In this document: positions 51,407 to 58,984 of the stretch, one piece after another | Layout of the letters: every line of letters starts with the position of its first letter | Numbering within the stretch: position 1 is the stretch's first letter | Assembly (NCBI RefSeq): GCF_013761175.1 | Contig: NZ_JACDUR010000001.1 | Span: forward strand, 1,302,001 to 1,366,000 | DNA from: Nonomuraea soli | GTDB lineage: Bacteria; Actinomycetota; Actinomycetes; Streptosporangiales; Streptosporangiaceae | Length of the DNA: 64,000 bases | Direction of reading: 5' to 3' | Notes under the pieces: generated by a model | What the model saw: the letters and a program-made list of their open reading frames with translations, nothing else | Told to the model about the DNA's origin: nothing | Database searches by the model: none | Program-made: the position numbers and the translations under genes

Positions 51407-51736
51407 GGCCGTCTCGAGGTCGTCGAACATGGGCAGCCGCTCCGCCAGACCGGTGATCCACATCACCTTGGCGGTGCTGTAACGCACCCCGACCAGGGCG
51501 AAACGGTTGCCCGCCGCCACGTTGGTCTGCCAGCGGTGCACGATCAGGCCGAGCGCGCGAGAGTCCATGAACGTGACACCGGTGAGGTCCAGGAGCAGGT
51601 CACCGGGCGATCCGGCCAGGCCGTCGGCGAAACGCTCACGCGTGGTGGCGTCAAGGGCGCCCTCGACCCGAACCAGGGTGAACCCGTCGACCCTCGAAGA
51701 GGTCAGGCCAAAGGCGGGATCATCTGGGATAGTCAC
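51392..51736 (-). CDS. STAS domain anti-sigma factor antagonist (RsbV/SpoIIAA-like)
   Basis: A 114-residue STAS protein. VEGALDATTRERFADGLAG and LLLDLTGVTFMDSRALGLIV are the family's core; the Ser in MDSRALG (about residue 59) is where the RsbW-type kinase phosphorylates. Dephosphorylated, it sequesters the anti-sigma kinase and frees the sigma factor. GTG 51736 has AGGG upstream. The phosphatase (48775-50622), kinase (52669-53070) and sigma (51896-52660) are all nearby. Confidence 0.92.
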   Translation of the reverse strand: MTIPDDPAFGLTSSRVDGFTLVRVEGALDATTRERFADGLAGSPGDLLLDLTGVTFMDSRALGLIVHRWQTNVAAGNRFALVGVRYSTAKVMWITGLAERLPMFDDLETALASA

Positions 51737-51792
51737 GAAGCAACCCTACTGTGACGGCGAGTGAGTTGAATACTCGGGCGGTTATGGGGCAC

Positions 51793-51872
51793 ACTTGGTC
51801 CCAAGTCCAGCAGAGGGCTTGTGCGAACGTGTGGCCTCTGCATGGGCTTTTTTGCTTTCCCAGCGCAGAGGC
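51793..51872 (+). promoter_or_regulatory. Structured leader of the sigma factor gene
   Basis: ACTTGGTCCCAAGT (51793-51806) is an inverted repeat. Further down, GCCTCTGC (51834-51841) pairs with GCAGAGGC (51865-51872) and inside that TGGG pairs with CCCA around a T-rich loop. The ribosome site AAGGAG begins 12 bases later. The T-rich loop and position before a sigma gene suggest leader control, perhaps by the neighbouring ANTAR protein, but this is inference. Confidence 0.45.
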
Positions 51873-51895
51873 TCCTCCCATAGAAGGAGCGCAGA

Positions 51896-52660
51896 ATGCT
51901 TCTGCGAGAGCTCGAAGAGATGACGGCCGAAGACCTGCTGGCCGACATGAACCGTCCGGAGATCTCCGACTACGACCGTGAGAGGCTGCGGGAGCGCATC
52001 GTCGAGATGCACCGTCCCCTGGCCATGGAGATCGCCCGTCGCTACCGTTACCGCGGCGAGCCCCTGGAAGACCTGCTCCAGGCCGCCTACGTGGGCCTCA
52101 TGAAGGCCATCAACGGATTCGACGCCGAGCTCGGCCACGCCTTCAGGGGCTACGCCGTCGTCACCATGACCGGCGAGGTGAAGCGTCACTTCCGTGACCG
52201 AACCTGGGCCATCCGCGTACCCCGCCTCTACCAGGAACGCCGTTCCGAGCTCAACCGGCTGGTCTCCGACCTGTCGCAGGACCTCGGGCGTTCCCCGACG
52301 GTGGCCGAACTGGCCGCCAGAATGAACATCAGCGAGGAGGAGGTCCTGCTCACGCTCGACGCCTCCGCCGCCTACAGCACCCTGTCGCTCGACGCCCCCA
52401 TGGGCTCCGACGACGACGCCGCCTCGCTCGGCGAGGTCATCCCCGAGGACGACGACACGCTCGGCACCCTGATCGACGCCGAGGCCGTGCGTCCCCTCAT
52501 CGACGCCCTCCCGCACCGGGAGAAGAACATCCTCCTGCTGCGCTTCTTCGGCAACATGACACAGGCCGAGATCGCGGCGGAGTTCGGAATATCACAGATG
52601 CACGTCTCCAGAATCCTGCGGAAGGTACTTGACCAGCTTCGGGCGGAGCTGGTCGGCTAA
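51896..52660 (+). CDS. SigB/SigF-type RNA polymerase sigma factor
   Basis: A 254-residue group 3 sigma factor. Region 2 (LLQAAYVGLMKAINGFDAEL, then VKRHFRDRTWAIRVPR), region 3 (GRSPTVAELAARMNISEEEV) and region 4 (PHREKNILLLRFFGNMTQAE with IAAEFGISQMHVSRILRKV) are all present. This group drives general stress or developmental genes and recognises GTTT/GGGTAT-like promoters. ATG 51896 has AAGGAGCGCAGA upstream. The RsbW-like gene starts 8 bp after its stop, giving direct coupling of sigma and antisigma. Confidence 0.95.
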   Translation: MLLRELEEMTAEDLLADMNRPEISDYDRERLRERIVEMHRPLAMEIARRYRYRGEPLEDLLQAAYVGLMKAINGFDAELGHAFRGYAVVTMTGEVKRHFRDRTWAIRVPRLYQERRSELNRLVSDLSQDLGRSPTVAELAARMNISEEEVLLTLDASAAYSTLSLDAPMGSDDDAASLGEVIPEDDDTLGTLIDAEAVRPLIDALPHREKNILLLRFFGNMTQAEIAAEFGISQMHVSRILRKVLDQLRAELVG

Positions 52661-52668
52661 TACAGCAC

Positions 52669-53070
52669 ATGGACGGTATCCCTTGCCCGCCTGCTGGAGT
52701 GCACTCACTGGCATTCCGGCTGGCAGACCTGCCCCGAGTCCGGCAACTCACGGAGGAGTCGGCTCGCAGACTGGGCATGGCAGAAGCCGTCATCGAAGAC
52801 GTGGTGATCGCCGTCAACGAGGTCGCGACCAACGCCGTCACCCACGGCGAGCACCACACCGCCCACCTGCGCCTCTGGATCGAGGACGGCAGCCTGCTGG
52901 TGGAGGTCCACGACACCGGGTCGTGGACCCCGCCGGAAGACCGGCGGCCCGGGCCCTACGCCACCAGCGGCATGGGCCTGTGGGTCGCCAGGCTGCTGGC
53001 CACCGAGATCTCCTTCACGAGCGGATCGGAGGGCAGCGCGGTAACCATGCGCTTCGCCGGGAAGGGGTGA
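52669..53070 (+). CDS. RsbW-like anti-sigma serine kinase (HATPase_c)
   Basis: A 133-residue GHKL ATP-binding domain protein. NEVATNAVTHG (about 45-55) is the N box, VEVHDTGSWTPP the G1-like box and GMGLWVARLLA the G2 box. Such proteins hold the cognate sigma and phosphorylate a STAS antagonist. It follows the sigma gene by 8 bp and precedes NDH-2 by 4 bp, so the three genes form one operon. Confidence 0.92.
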   Translation: MDGIPCPPAGVHSLAFRLADLPRVRQLTEESARRLGMAEAVIEDVVIAVNEVATNAVTHGEHHTAHLRLWIEDGSLLVEVHDTGSWTPPEDRRPGPYATSGMGLWVARLLATEISFTSGSEGSAVTMRFAGKG

Positions 53071-53074
53071 GGGC

Positions 53075-54373
53075 ATGAGTCCTCGCATCCTGATCCTGGG
53101 CGGCGGCTACGTGGGTATGTACACCGCGCTGCGCCTGCAAAGAAAGCTGAGGCGCGGTGAGGCGCGCGTCACCGTCATCGACGCCGACTCCTACATGACC
53201 TACCAGCCCTTCCTGCCCGAAGCGGCGGCGGGGAACCTGGAACCGCGTCACGTCGTGGTGCCCCTGCGCCGCGTGCTCAACCGGTGCACCCTGCTCAGCG
53301 GCTGGGCGACCGCCATCGACGTCGCCGGCCGTACCGTGGACTTCTCGCCCCACCGCGGCGAGTCACGCAAGATCGAGTACGACGTGCTCATCGTGGCGCC
53401 CGGCTCCGTCTCGCGCACGCTGCCCATCCCCGGACTGGCCGAGTGCGGCATCGGCTTCAAGACCGTCGAAGAGGCCATCCACCTGCGTAACCACGTTCTG
53501 GCCCAGCTGGAGCTCGCCGCCTCCACTACCGACCAGGCCGTACGGCGCGAGGCGCTCACCTTCGTCTTCGTCGGCGCCGGCTTCGCGGGCGTCGAGGCGC
53601 TGGCCGAGCTGGAGGACATGGCCCACGACGCGCTGCGCTACTACCCCGAGCTCAAGGCCGACGAGCTGCGCTGGTACCTCATCGAGGCCACCGACCGCAT
53701 CCTGCCCGAGGTCGGGCCCGAGATGGGCCGGTGGACCCTGGAGCAGCTGAGGGCCCGCGGCATCGACGTACGGCTCGGCACCAAGCTGGAGTCGGCCAAG
53801 GACGGGCGCATCGTCCTCGACGACGGCACCGAGTTCGACGCGGCCACCCTCGTCTGGACGGCCGGCGTCAAACCGCACCCCATCGTGCGCCACAGCGACC
53901 TGCCCATCGACGCCAAGGGACGCGTCAAGGCCACCTCGCGGCTGACCGTCGAAGGGGTCGACGGCGTGTTCGCCGCCGGAGACTGCGCCGCCGTACCCGA
54001 CCTGACCAACCCCGGCGAGTACACCGCCCCCAACGCCCAGCACGCCGTACGCCAGACCAAGGTCCTGGCCGACAACGTCCTGGCCCACCTGCGCGGCGGG
54101 AAGATGGGCGACTACCGGCACGCCTACGCCGGGTCGGTGGCCAGCCTCGGGCTGCACAAGGGCGTCGCCCAGATCTACGGGCGCCGGCTGCGGGGGCCGC
54201 TGGCGTGGTTCGTGCACAGGACCTACCACCTGTCGCGGGTGCCGACCGTCAACCGGAAGGTGCGGGTGCTCATCGACTGGACACTGGCGCTGTTCTTCCG
54301 GCGCGAGATCGTCGCGCTGGGAGCGCTGAGCGAGCCGCGCAGGGAGTTCGAGCTGGCCACCCGCGACAAGTGA
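53075..54373 (+). CDS. Type II NADH:quinone oxidoreductase-like FAD enzyme
   Basis: A 432-residue FAD/NAD(P) oxidoreductase of the NDH-2 type. ILILGGGYVGMYTALRL (about 5-21) binds FAD, FVFVGAGFAGVEALAELEDM (about 165-185) binds NADH, and GVFAAGDCAAVPDL (about 300-313) is the second FAD contact. The C-terminal region (YHLSRVPTVNRKVRVLIDW) has the amphipathic helices for membrane attachment. It passes electrons from NADH to quinone without pumping protons. Placed in the sigma operon, it may be adjusted under stress. A terminator follows. Confidence 0.92.
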   Translation: MSPRILILGGGYVGMYTALRLQRKLRRGEARVTVIDADSYMTYQPFLPEAAAGNLEPRHVVVPLRRVLNRCTLLSGWATAIDVAGRTVDFSPHRGESRKIEYDVLIVAPGSVSRTLPIPGLAECGIGFKTVEEAIHLRNHVLAQLELAASTTDQAVRREALTFVFVGAGFAGVEALAELEDMAHDALRYYPELKADELRWYLIEATDRILPEVGPEMGRWTLEQLRARGIDVRLGTKLESAKDGRIVLDDGTEFDAATLVWTAGVKPHPIVRHSDLPIDAKGRVKATSRLTVEGVDGVFAAGDCAAVPDLTNPGEYTAPNAQHAVRQTKVLADNVLAHLRGGKMGDYRHAYAGSVASLGLHKGVAQIYGRRLRGPLAWFVHRTYHLSRVPTVNRKVRVLIDWTLALFFRREIVALGALSEPRREFELATRDK

Positions 54374-54391
54374 CCTCCTCCGCACACGGGA

Positions 54392-54425
54392 AAGCGGCCA
54401 CCCCCCTGCTCGGAGGTGGCCGCTT
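54392..54425 (+). terminator. Hairpin terminator after the NDH-2 gene
   Basis: An 11-bp stem AAGCGGCCACC / GGTGGCCGCTT with a 12-base loop, between the NDH-2 stop and the convergent small membrane protein gene; it can serve both. Confidence 0.8.
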
Positions 54426-54442
54426 GGCTTGACTTGTGTCTC

Positions 54443-54640
54443 CTACCTGCGGGTACGGTTACGGCCGCGCCAGCCGCCGTAACTCCGCACACTCGCCGTG
54501 CCGATGCCCGCCTGGTGCAGTGCCAGCAGAGCCAGGCCCAGCAGGATGAACGAGGTGTTCGAGATCCCCGCGATCTGCGCCCCGATCAGGTCCATCAGGA
54601 ACCCGATACCGAAGATGATCGCCGCGACGATGGCCAGCAT
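54443..54640 (-). CDS. Small two-helix membrane protein
   Basis: A 65-residue protein with two hydrophobic helices (about 3-22 and 27-45) and a basic glycine-rich tail (YGGWRGRNRTRR). Unrecognised by name; proteins of this size and pattern are frequent in actinobacteria. The ATG lies 3 bp after the stop of the Asp/His-rich protein gene, suggesting a shared transcript with that gene and the one before it. Confidence 0.75.
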   Translation of the reverse strand: MLAIVAAIIFGIGFLMDLIGAQIAGISNTSFILLGLALLALHQAGIGTASVRSYGGWRGRNRTRR

Positions 54641-54643
54641 CGG

Positions 54644-55663
54644 TTACCGCCCTTCCGTGCCCGACAGCGACATCAGCCGCTCCAGCACCTGCCTGTAGTC
54701 ACGCAGCGCCAGCCGCAGCTGCTCGGTGTCGTTGTCGTCCGTGTTCTTCCACCTGTCGCGCAGCTCGTTCGTGCGCGTCGACAGGGCGGTCGTCAGCGAC
54801 GTGACGACCTCGTCGATCAGCTGGTCGGCGCGCTCCACCGACTCGCGGGGCTCGTCGACGAAGCCCGACTGCACGTCGCGCCAGCGTTCGCGCAGCTGGG
54901 TGGTGTCCTGCTCGAACAGCTCCAGGTTCTGGGGCTGGGTCTGTCCCTGGTACGGCACGGCGTGCGCGGGGACGTGCTCCTGCGCGTCCGTGGCGATCAG
55001 CACGTCGCCGGGGGAGCCGGCGGGGGTGACGCCGGGGGTGACGTCGGCGGTGCGCTGGCTCGGGACCAGCAGCTCGTCGCGGTCGCCCTGCAGGTCGTCG
55101 TGGTGGTCGACGGTGGCGCCGACGCCGTCGTGCAGTCCGCCGCGGTCGTTGCCGGGGTCGCCGTGAAGGTGCCCGTCGCGGTCGTCGTCGGCCACGCCCT
55201 GCAAGTGCCGGTCACGGTCATCGTCGGCCACGTCCTGCAAGTGCCGGTCACGGTCGTTGTCGGTCACGTCCTGCAGGTGCCGGTCGCGGTCGTTGTCGGT
55301 CTCGTCGTGAAGCCCGTCGCGGTGGTCGCCCAGGACACCCGCCTCGTCATGCCGCTCGCCGCCACCAAGCCGGTCATCGGATCCGTGCACCCGATCCCCA
55401 TGGACGCCATCGTGGGCGGCATGAACGCCGTCGTGGGCGGCGTCATGGGCGGTGTCATGAGCCGCCGCGTCGTCGACATCATTCGGCCGGTCGCCCGTGA
55501 AGCCCTGCCCCTCGGGATCGGTCGTGATGTCCCGGCGCTCGTCCCCGTCACCGGTGCCGTGCTGATATGGGTGCGTACCGTGCCGATGAGCCTCTTCGTG
55601 GCCCACGTCCGGATCGTTGTCTCTCAGTGCCTCTTCGGCCGTCTTCCTGTCATTCATCATCAT
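54644..55663 (-). CDS. Asp/His-rich repeat protein with helical C-terminal domain
   Basis: A 339-residue protein. Residues 1-115 are low-complexity and His/Asp-rich; 12-residue repeats of the type DNDRDRHLQDVT follow at about 120-170. The C-terminal domain (about 245-335) is helical with FVDEPRESVERADQLIDEVV and RLALRDYRQVLERLM, similar to the C-terminal domain of the protein encoded just upstream. The acidic/His composition could bind metal or form a disordered hydrogel-like stretch as in desiccation proteins; neither is shown. Starts at one of three successive ATGs at 55663, 55660, 55657, overlapping the upstream stop. Confidence 0.75.
   Translation of the reverse strand: MMMNDRKTAEEALRDNDPDVGHEEAHRHGTHPYQHGTGDGDERRDITTDPEGQGFTGDRPNDVDDAAAHDTAHDAAHDGVHAAHDGVHGDRVHGSDDRLGGGERHDEAGVLGDHRDGLHDETDNDRDRHLQDVTDNDRDRHLQDVADDDRDRHLQGVADDDRDGHLHGDPGNDRGGLHDGVGATVDHHDDLQGDRDELLVPSQRTADVTPGVTPAGSPGDVLIATDAQEHVPAHAVPYQGQTQPQNLELFEQDTTQLRERWRDVQSGFVDEPRESVERADQLIDEVVTSLTTALSTRTNELRDRWKNTDDNDTEQLRLALRDYRQVLERLMSLSGTEGR
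55155..55334 (-). repeat. 36-bp tandem coding repeats
   Basis: Three near-identical 36-bp units at 55191-55226, 55227-55262 and 55263-55298 encode 12 residues each (DDDRDRHLQGVA type), flanked by degenerate units on both sides. There are no spacers, so this is a coding minisatellite rather than a CRISPR. Confidence 0.9.
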
Positions 55664-56277
55664 CGATCGTCACGTCCCGCTTCTCGAGGGTGGGGGGTCG
55701 CGTGGCCGTTGGCCGACTTGCGGTGATGGTCATTGGCCGGCGTCTCGTCGAGCAGCTCCTGGAACAACGCGCGATAGTGCACCATCGCCTGCCGCAGGTC
55801 CTCGGTCGAGGCCTCCTTGCGAGCGGCGCGGCTGCTGATCTCATGCGCGCTGCGGTAGTGGTCGAGGGTCGCGCCGTGGCCCACCGACAGGGTGGACAGC
55901 CGCTCCTCGAAATCGTCGGTGGGGTAACCGCGCTCGGCCATCACCGCCGTCACCAGCTGGTCGGCCTCGGTCACCGCGAACCCAGGCGCGTCGACGAACC
56001 GCTCCTGGACCTCGTTCCACCGCTTGGCGTAATTGCCACGGCTCTGCTCGTCGAGCGGCCGGATGTCGAGCTCGTCGAACCGCTGCTCGCGAGCGATGAG
56101 TTCCTGCTCGGCCTGCCGCCGGTTCTCCGACTCCGACATCAGGCGGTCGTACTCGGGGCCGAACCTCGTGCGGAGGCGGTTACGGCGTTGCTGCTGCAGC
56201 ACGACATAGCCGACTGCGGCGATCGCCACCACCGCGACCACGACGACGGCCACCCAGATCAAGGTCTCAGCGGACAT
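55660..56277 (-). CDS. Membrane-anchored protein with helical domain, paralogous to the Asp/His-rich protein's tail
   Basis: A 205-residue protein. One N-terminal helix (about 5-27, IWVAVVVVAVVAIAAVGYVV) is followed by QQQRRNRLRTRFGPEYDRLM and a cytoplasmic helical domain (about 40-185) with WNEVQERFVDAPGFAVTEAD and LRQAMVHYRALFQELL, which match the tail of the neighbouring protein. The C-terminus is His-rich. Unknown function, but this arrangement recurs in actinobacteria as a membrane protein with a disordered His/Asp partner. ATG 56277 has GGAGG upstream; the frame is open 6 codons further. Confidence 0.8.
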   Translation of the reverse strand: MSAETLIWVAVVVVAVVAIAAVGYVVLQQQRRNRLRTRFGPEYDRLMSESENRRQAEQELIAREQRFDELDIRPLDEQSRGNYAKRWNEVQERFVDAPGFAVTEADQLVTAVMAERGYPTDDFEERLSTLSVGHGATLDHYRSAHEISSRAARKEASTEDLRQAMVHYRALFQELLDETPANDHHRKSANGHATPHPREAGRDDR

Positions 56278-56356
56278 ATCTGCGCCTCCGGTCATCTCTT
56301 TCGTGACCCGGCGACTGCCCTCCCGCTCGAGGTCGAAACGCCCGAGAGCCCCGCCG

Positions 56357-56782
56357 TCAGCGCTCCTGCAGCACCTTCAACGCCTCATCCAGCACCCGCG
56401 CCACGTGCGAGCCCTCAGCCCCGGCCGCCACCTCACGAAACCCCTCCACGGGGTCGTAATCGACGTCCAGCCCCTGATCCACCAGCCGCCGCGCCCAGCG
56501 CACCGCCGTGTTCTCCTTCTCCCGCGTCACCGGCCCCCCTTGGGCGATCGCGGACAGATTCCGCAGATTCGTCGCCGGGCCGCTCTGCGCGTGCTGCCTG
56601 GCCAGCTTCCAGGGCAGCGCGGCGCTGTGGTCCATCATCGGCTTCGACAGCCCGGCGGCACGCTTGGCCTGGAGCACGCCCGACTCGCTCACCCCGAAGT
56701 GCTCGGCCAGCTCCCGCACCGTCCGCCCCTCGGCGACCAGCCTCGCCAGTTCCCCCCTGTCGACCGCCGCCCTCCGGCCCAC
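56357..56782 (-). CDS. Hypothetical HTH-containing protein
   Basis: A 141-residue protein of unrecognised family. The N-terminal part has a helix-turn-helix: LVAEGRTVRELAEHFGVSES followed by GVLQAKRAAGLSKP, similar to resolvase/Hin-type or sigma-like HTH motifs. The C-terminal half has DYDPVEGFREVAAGAEG. GTG 56782 has GGAGG six bases upstream. The reading frame continues upstream through the tRNA-Pro gene, but that extension is the antisense of the tRNA and not coding. Function unknown; DNA binding is likely. Confidence 0.75.
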   Translation of the reverse strand: MGRRAAVDRGELARLVAEGRTVRELAEHFGVSESGVLQAKRAAGLSKPMMDHSAALPWKLARQHAQSGPATNLRNLSAIAQGGPVTREKENTAVRWARRLVDQGLDVDYDPVEGFREVAAGAEGSHVARVLDEALKVLQER

Positions 56783-56879
56783 CAGCCACCTCCGCTCCGG
56801 GCCCACGAGTGTGCGCAGGCGCCTCCGATGTGCGCTAAGGTTATGACGTCCCGCCGCGAAGAGCGGCCGGAGACACAAC

Positions 56880-56953
<74 letters not shown>

Positions 56954-56963
56954 CGGTTGGAAC

Positions 56964-57003
56964 AGGCCGGTCGCCGAGGGTGAAAGCCCAGGTGGACCGG
57001 CCT
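56964..57003 (+). terminator. Hairpin terminator after tRNA-Pro
   Basis: Stem AGGCCGGTC (56964-56972) / GACCGGCCT (56995-57003) followed by TTCTGTTTGT, an intrinsic terminator 11 bases past the tRNA. Confidence 0.8.
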
Positions 57004-57045
57004 TTCTGTTTGTCGGGGCCGTTGTGGTGATCATTCAGTCCGCCT

Positions 57046-57676
57046 TCAGTTTGGGACCAAGATCCGGAGCCGTTCCTGCGGCGATGGCGTCGCGGTCGGG
57101 TGGAGGTAGCGCTGCGTGGTGGTGAGCGAGCCGTGGCCGGCGATCTTGCGGGAGTAGTGGAGCGGTACCCCGGCACCGGCCATCCAGGTGAGCCCGGTGT
57201 GGCGACGGTCGTGGCGGCGGAGGGTGTTCTTAGCCGAGTTTGGTGACCACCTCGTCCCAGTGAGTGGCGTTGCGGAGGATCGCGGTGCTGATCCGTCCCC
57301 CACGCGGCCCCGTGAGCAGGCGGGCCGCCGGATCCCGGTCCGTCGCCGCGATGCGATCCGGGACGAGCTCGCGCACCTCGGCGATGATGGGCACCTTCCT
57401 GGCTCGCTTGCCTTTGGTGCCCTTGTCGACCAAGCCGCCAGGGCTGGGTGTCGTCTGTCTGTGGACTGTCCAGGTCCAGGAGGTGGTGTCGATATCGGCC
57501 ACGCGAACCCCTGAGACTTCGCCGATGCGCGCGGCCGTAGAGGCGGCGAACTTCACTGGGAGCGAGAGTGTTCTGGGGTCGTCGAGTTCGTCCTCGAACT
57601 TCTTGTACTCGCTCAGCCAGCCAGTGACCTTGGCGGGGTTGCGGTCGATGATGGCGTCGCGAACCGCCTGCTCCAT
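57046..57676 (-). pseudogene. Tyrosine recombinase (phage-type integrase), truncated and frameshifted
   Basis: The catalytic half of a tyrosine integrase survives in two frames. The upstream piece (57230-57676) has RNPAKVTGWLSEYKKFEDEL and the box-I arginine in TAARIGEVSGVRVADID. The downstream piece (57046-57303, another frame) has RRHDRRHTGLTW, corresponding to the HxLR box, and IAGHGSLTTTQRYLHP with the expected His and the catalytic Tyr. A frameshift near 57230-57260 separates them, the N-terminal DNA-binding half is missing, and the box reads HDRRH, not HDLRH. It lies next to tRNA-Pro, as expected for an element that used that gene as attachment site. Confidence 0.85.
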
Positions 57677-57781
57677 GATGCGGACGAGGATGGCGAGGCT
57701 TTGAACCGAATCACTATGCCCGTTTGGCCTGCGAAGGCATCACCCTGGATGGGGTGTGATGATCCCCGGGCTTCCTCGGTA

Positions 57782-57936
57782 CGTCGTATCCAGGAAACGA
57801 CGATAGCCGGTGTCGGTCTACTGGCTGGGATCGCCGCCATCGTCTCCTTCCGCCACGTGCACGAGCTGTCTTCGCCACGGTGCTCATCCCGCTTGCCGTG
57901 GACTTCACCATCGTGGTCGTCCCGACGTCCATTTGA
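57782..57936 (+). pseudogene. DUF2637 (Spd-like) protein remnant
   Basis: On the plus strand, TTIAGVGLLAGIAAIVSFRH reads in one frame (57782-57870), then TVLIPLAVDFTIVVVPTSI in another up to a TGA at 57934-57936. Both strings match the membrane core of DUF2637 proteins, which are typical of actinobacterial integrative conjugative elements and plasmids. A deletion and frameshift separate the halves and the rest of the protein is gone. The finding supports a decayed conjugative element here. Recognition is from memory of the family pattern. Confidence 0.6.
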
Positions 57937-58285
57937 GCGGGTTGGCGTACTCCGGCAGGACGCCTCCACCGGCCGCCGGGAACTCGGCCGGGTGGGCGTA
58001 GACCGGCGTGTTCCACATGTGCGCCAGGTCGAGAACGGACCCCGAATGGTCGGGGTGCACGTGAGTGACGATGATGGCGGCCGGGCGCGTGCCGGGACCG
58101 AAGTGCGCCTCCGCGGCCGAACGGATCTGCTTGGCCTTATGCGCCCAGCCGGTGTCGATGAGGATCCAGCTTTCGCCCGAGCCGACGAGGTAGACGTTCG
58201 ACGCGGTCGGCCCGCGGCCCAGTCGTAGGAGATGGACGTCCGCCCCGATGGGCGCCTGTCGCGGTTGCTTGTCCACGCGTCGCAT
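57905..58285 (-). pseudogene. Metallo-beta-lactamase-fold hydrolase, C-terminal half missing
   Basis: The open frame gives 126 residues: an MBL-fold start with NVYLVGSGESWILIDTGWAH and the metal motif THVHPDHSGS (HxHxDH, about 74-83), then AHPAEFP. It breaks off after EYANPLKW at about 57940, where sequence of the DUF2637 remnant begins. Full family members are about 230-280 residues with further metal-binding His and Asp, so the protein is truncated and likely inactive. ATG 58285. Confidence 0.8.
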
Positions 58286-58344
58286 GACTTCAGCGCCTGG
58301 CGGACCGCTGTGAGCCGCCAGGGATGTAGGTCCTCCCGGTGTAC

Positions 58345-58893
58345 CTATGACGCGCCGAGCTGCTCGCCGGAGCCGGACCCCGCGTTGCGTTTGAACGGGC
58401 GCCGGAGGAGGCTTCGACGTTTCTCATCGGTCGCGGGGGCGGGCGGAAGCGGCGTAGCGACCGAGACGATTGTGGCGGTGGAACGACGCTGGCAGTAGCC
58501 CGCAACGGTCCCCGACTCTCTCCCCACGACCAGCAGATCGGTGCTCCTGGACAGTTCGGCGAGGACAGGCCCCGCCGCACCCGGCCGAACGCTGGCGGAG
58601 ACCTCGACATCCTGGAGCTGCCCTCCGGCGACCTCCTTGAGCAGGCGCGCGATCATGGCGGCCGCGGTGGCCTGGGCCGCCGCGGCGCCGGTCGACAGCC
58701 AGGGACCGCCGGCCGGGCTGACGGTCTGCTGGTAGGCGTGGACCAGGTGCAGTGGCAGGCGGCGCAGGCGCGCTTCGCCGAGGGCCCAGGCCAGCGCCCA
58801 CCGGGCGCCGGGCGAATCGTCCACACCGACGATGATGCGCGGACCGTTGGGCGGTGGTTTCTGCACGGCGCTCTCCAATCCCGAGCTCTGCAT
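58345..58893 (-). CDS. Universal stress protein (UspA family)
   Basis: A 182-residue single-domain USP with IIVGVDDSPGARWALAWALG at the start and TDLLVVGRESGTVAGYCQRR near the end. The ATP-binding G-2x-G-9x-G-S/T motif is poorly conserved (GRESGTVAG), so nucleotide binding is doubtful. The C-terminal 40 residues are basic and unrelated. ATG 58893. It follows the alcohol dehydrogenase gene by 91 bp in the same direction and may be part of that regulon. Confidence 0.85.
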   Translation of the reverse strand: MQSSGLESAVQKPPPNGPRIIVGVDDSPGARWALAWALGEARLRRLPLHLVHAYQQTVSPAGGPWLSTGAAAAQATAAAMIARLLKEVAGGQLQDVEVSASVRPGAAGPVLAELSRSTDLLVVGRESGTVAGYCQRRSTATIVSVATPLPPAPATDEKRRSLLRRPFKRNAGSGSGEQLGAS

Positions 58894-58984
58894 CGAGAGT
58901 GCGTCATGGACCGTGACCGGCGGGAGAGGCTTTGGTCCCTTCCTCGGTTCTCCGGTCCGGGCCGGTGCTCGCGGACGGCCCTGG

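Noticed and set aside
55191..55298. Repeats resembling a CRISPR array
   Set aside because: Units of 36 bp are contiguous without spacers and stay in frame in a coding region, giving 12-residue protein repeats.
57613..58016. Short open frames on both strands between the integrase remnant and the MBL remnant
   Set aside because: No start signals or matching domains except the DUF2637 fragment, which is broken; treated as debris.
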